From a virus, in IMG/VR virus record IMGVR_UViG_3300049783_000543, positions 1 to 22,504 of that record: DNA of 22,504 nt; one strand, written 5' to 3'. The notes below the pieces were generated by a model. It did no database searches. It worked only from the letters and a program-made list of their open reading frames with translations, and had not been told where the DNA came from. Shown here in pieces: positions 21,331 to 22,504 of the stretch. A program made the translations under genes and the position numbers. Position 1 is the first letter of the stretch; each line of letters opens with the position of its first letter.

Positions 21331-21362
21331 CCGCTGCGCTAAGTTATGCTAGACCGCAGCGG
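21331..21362 (-). other. Hairpin overlapping stop of second DUF551 gene
   Basis: CCGCTGCG (21331-21338) and CGCAGCGG (21355-21362) are perfect inverted repeats around a 16-base loop that contains the gene's TAG stop. No T-tract follows. It could mark the end of the small accessory transcript. Confidence 0.4.
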
Positions 21363-21546
21363 CCTCGATGTCTACTGCTGCTTGGGGTGGCGGCGGCAGG
21401 GGCATCCAGTGGGACGATGGTCTTGATGTTAACATATAGTAATCAATCGAAATGCGCGCGGGCAAACTCGCACGGAGCTTTATTTCAGGCTGATACAGCA
21501 ATACCAGCTTGCCCTTCGGCGCTGTCTCAATCGGCTGCCAGGTCAT
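21349..21546 (-). CDS. DUF551 domain protein, second copy
   Basis: Start chosen at ATG 21546 (MTWQPIETAPKGK), which overlaps the upstream stop as ATGA and follows GGAAGGTG; 65 residues. The start W.PIETAPKGKLVLLYQPE and the end SSHWMPLPPPPQ match the DUF551 signature. Compared with the copy at 13483-13707 it lacks the Cys-rich middle and has an Ala/Val-rich tail. The function of the family is unknown. It is the last gene of the small coupled accessory operon. Confidence 0.85.
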   Translation of the reverse strand: MTWQPIETAPKGKLVLLYQPEIKLRASLPARISIDYYMLTSRPSSHWMPLPPPPQAAVDIEAAAV

Positions 21547-21935
21547 GTCGGCACCTTCCGCCACTGGTGAATAAATCCTGCGCCTTGCATCCATGCACAT
21601 CCGTCAGTCTTCACCTTAACGCCTTCAGGTCGCAGGTTGTCGGCAGTATTGCACCCTGTCACCTCAACCCAAAACTGTTCGTCTTTTTTTGTGACCATAA
21701 TCCGGTCGCCAACTTTCAGACCCAGAGCGCGCAGACCTGCCCCGACAAGCTGCTTGTTTAGCTGCACGGTTTGCGTTCGCAGTTGCTGGAGCTGGGCTTT
21801 GATCTCGTTCACTTCGTCCATATTCATGCCTCGTCCTCCTGCACAAAGCGCACGGCCATGTTCTGTGCATTCCGGGTTAACCCATCTGTGCCCTTCAGGT
21901 GCGCTGTCAGTTGTGCATGTGCATTCACCAATCAT
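21543..21935 (-). CDS. Cys-rich N-terminus fused to coiled-coil/beta domain protein
   Basis: The frame runs from ATG 21935 (ATGA overlap, AGGAGA upstream) for 130 residues. The first 36 residues carry GECTCTTDSAPEGHRWVNPECTEHGRALC, a C-x-C plus PEC..HG pattern like small zinc-ribbon peptides in phages. At residue 37 (ATG 21827, MNMDEVNEIK) a strong GCAGGAGG lies 7 bases upstream, suggesting a second, internal start giving 94 residues. This second part has a helical stretch (EVNEIKAQLQQLRTQTVQLNKQLV, coiled-coil-like) and a beta part (KVGDRIMVTKKDEQFWVEVTG). It may be two ancestral genes fused, or one gene with two starts. Confidence 0.72.
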   Translation of the reverse strand: MIGECTCTTDSAPEGHRWVNPECTEHGRALCAGGRGMNMDEVNEIKAQLQQLRTQTVQLNKQLVGAGLRALGLKVGDRIMVTKKDEQFWVEVTGCNTADNLRPEGVKVKTDGCAWMQGAGFIHQWRKVPT

Positions 21936-22207
21936 GGCGTCTCTCCTGTTGGTGCCTTGCGCGCCTCTAGCATTGCGTCGGCAAACTCGTAGGCTAACTG
22001 CGCGACTTCAGGCGGTTTTTGCCATTGGCCTTGGTCGCATGAGGCAAGCCAGCCATTCAAAGCCTGCCCCGCAAAGATGTCGCGCCAATGGTAGGCTGGA
22101 GATTCTGCCCCCGCGTGAAAGGCGCTCTGAAGGTCGCCGCAAGAATCATCAAGCGCGGGGTCAAGGTCAGGGTAACGCTCAGCATACCATGCTTCAAAAT
22201 CAATCAT
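21932..22207 (-). CDS. Small accessory protein, unknown function
   Basis: Start chosen at ATG 22207 (MIDFEAWYAERYPDLD), seven bases behind GGAGG and overlapping the upstream stop as ATGA; 91 residues. An in-frame upstream extension exists but lacks this signal. The protein is Trp- and acidic-rich (FEAWYAERYPDLDPALDDSCGD; NGWLASCDQGQW) and mostly helical at the end (VAQLAYEFADAMLEARKAP). I recall short phage proteins with an N-terminal 'dFe.W...' helix but no function. It is coupled on both sides to its neighbours. Confidence 0.75.
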   Translation of the reverse strand: MIDFEAWYAERYPDLDPALDDSCGDLQSAFHAGAESPAYHWRDIFAGQALNGWLASCDQGQWQKPPEVAQLAYEFADAMLEARKAPTGETP

Positions 22208-22443
22208 CGTGTCGCCTCCTGTTGCGGTGTTTGGCGCAGTTGCCAAGTTGGTGAGCCTTCGCCGTTGCTTGCGCGTCGGATGACCTTGCCTCGGATCTCC
22301 ATGGCCTTGAGCGTGCGGCCTACTTGGGTTTCGGTTGTGTGGTGGCCCATGGCTCGTATCGACACGGCCAACAACCTGGATGAAAAGAACCGGTAAGCGG
22401 TAAACGCCTTCTTGATCTCGCCCTCTAGTTCGCTATCAGTCAT
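22204..22443 (-). CDS. Small winged-helix-like protein
   Basis: Start chosen at ATG 22443 (MTDSELEGEIKKAF) because GGGAGGTG lies 8 bases before it; 79 residues. The frame extends upstream through a TTG at 22476, but with no signal. The pattern HHTTETQVGRTLKAMEIRGKVIRRASNGEGSPTWQLR (about 33-69) fits a winged-helix: a recognition-type helix (TQVGRTLKAMEIRG) followed by a two-strand wing (KVIRRASNGEGSPTWQL). It could be a small DNA-binding regulator, which is inferred. It overlaps the next gene (ATGA) and the upstream partial gene by 8 bases. Confidence 0.7.
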   Translation of the reverse strand: MTDSELEGEIKKAFTAYRFFSSRLLAVSIRAMGHHTTETQVGRTLKAMEIRGKVIRRASNGEGSPTWQLRQTPQQEATR

Positions 22444-22504
22444 CGGCCAGCACCTCCCGAACGTGTGTGTAATCAAGTTGGTTTCCGCGCAGCGGTGGCG
22501 AGGT
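22436..22504 (-). CDS. C-terminal end of an upstream gene, partial
   Basis: A frame open to the right edge ends with LRGNQLDYTHVREVLADD and TGA at 22438-22436, overlapping the start of the winged-helix-like gene by 8 bases, the same overlap style seen elsewhere here. Only 22 residues are visible, so the protein cannot be named. Confidence 0.5.
   Translation of the reverse strand, partial: TSPPLRGNQLDYTHVREVLADD

Larger units (their letters stand above)
20854..21348. other. 495-base gene-poor gap upstream of packaging genes
   Basis: No convincing gene is seen in this stretch. It contains direct repeats (20949-20969, 21035-21055, and a degenerate third near 21110-21133), a strong hairpin at 21181-21208 and a possible promoter at 20907-20933. 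A 171-codon plus-strand frame across it has no Shine-Dalgarno and unlikely composition. The location between an accessory operon and the terminase genes fits a cos or pac region. Confidence 0.5.

Noticed and set aside
20827-21342. 171-codon plus-strand frame across the gap upstream of the terminase genes
   Set aside because: No Shine-Dalgarno, odd Cys/His/Pro-rich text, crosses direct repeats and hairpins, and overlaps the real 52-residue minus-strand gene. More likely an open frame by chance.
21637-22254. 205-codon plus-strand frame opposite the small accessory genes
   Set aside because: Covers two coupled minus-strand genes with proper ribosome-binding sites; no motif and unlikely composition.
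1-22504. tRNA genes, insertion sequences, integrase or attachment sites
   Set aside because: I looked on both strands for tRNA T-loop patterns, transposase motifs, terminal inverted repeats and integrase motifs and saw none.

Overview
The window is a stretch of a tailed, long-tailed (siphovirus-type) phage or prophage genome carrying most of its head and tail module. Nearly every gene lies on the minus strand, so the module reads from right to left. Genes are packed with ATGA or TAATG overlaps. The moderately high GC content, the codon choice and the type of tail-assembly chaperone (similar to gene-transfer-agent and alphaproteobacterial phage chaperones) suggest an alphaproteobacterial host, perhaps Rhodobacterales; this is inference. 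No integrase, repressor, tRNA or host gene is visible, so I cannot tell a free phage from a prophage.

Right to left: 22504-21349 holds small, translationally coupled accessory genes (one partial at the edge, a winged-helix-like protein, three others including a DUF551 protein). 21348-20854 is a gene-poor gap with direct repeats, hairpins and a possible promoter. Then come a 52-residue gene, the DUF5681 putative small terminase, the large terminase, the portal and an SPP1 gp7/MuF-like head protein. Next are the prohead protease, the HK97-fold major capsid protein and a probable decoration protein. A terminator follows, then a three-gene accessory cassette (second DUF551 protein, unknown protein, Rossmann-like DUF115-type protein). 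The connector genes come next (gp6/phiE125 gp8-like, two small beta-rich proteins, a 288-residue structural protein, head-tail adaptor, HK97 gp10-like, DUF3168), then tail tube, tail chaperone with a -1 frameshift, tape measure, two tail-tip proteins, small tail proteins, a 627-residue fibre-like protein, a PGFHVN protein and a partial membrane protein at the left edge.

The most unusual item is the only plus-strand gene, 16356-16973. It sits between the MuF-like gene and the protease and encodes a 205-residue miniature HK97-fold capsid protein. It is clearly related to the phage's own capsid protein over the A-domain and C-terminus, but it lacks the N-terminal scaffold/delta region, the spine helix and a short P-domain segment. 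It has a strong Shine-Dalgarno sequence and no frame damage, so it looks like a working gene, perhaps an assembly modulator, a superinfection-exclusion factor or a decoy.

Regulation: the motif TGnTATAAG (CTTATAnCA on the plus strand) occurs in three of the few intergenic gaps, each time about 26-36 bases before a start codon. It appears upstream of the protease/capsid genes, of the connector genes and of the distal tail genes. This suggests a shared set of internal late promoters.
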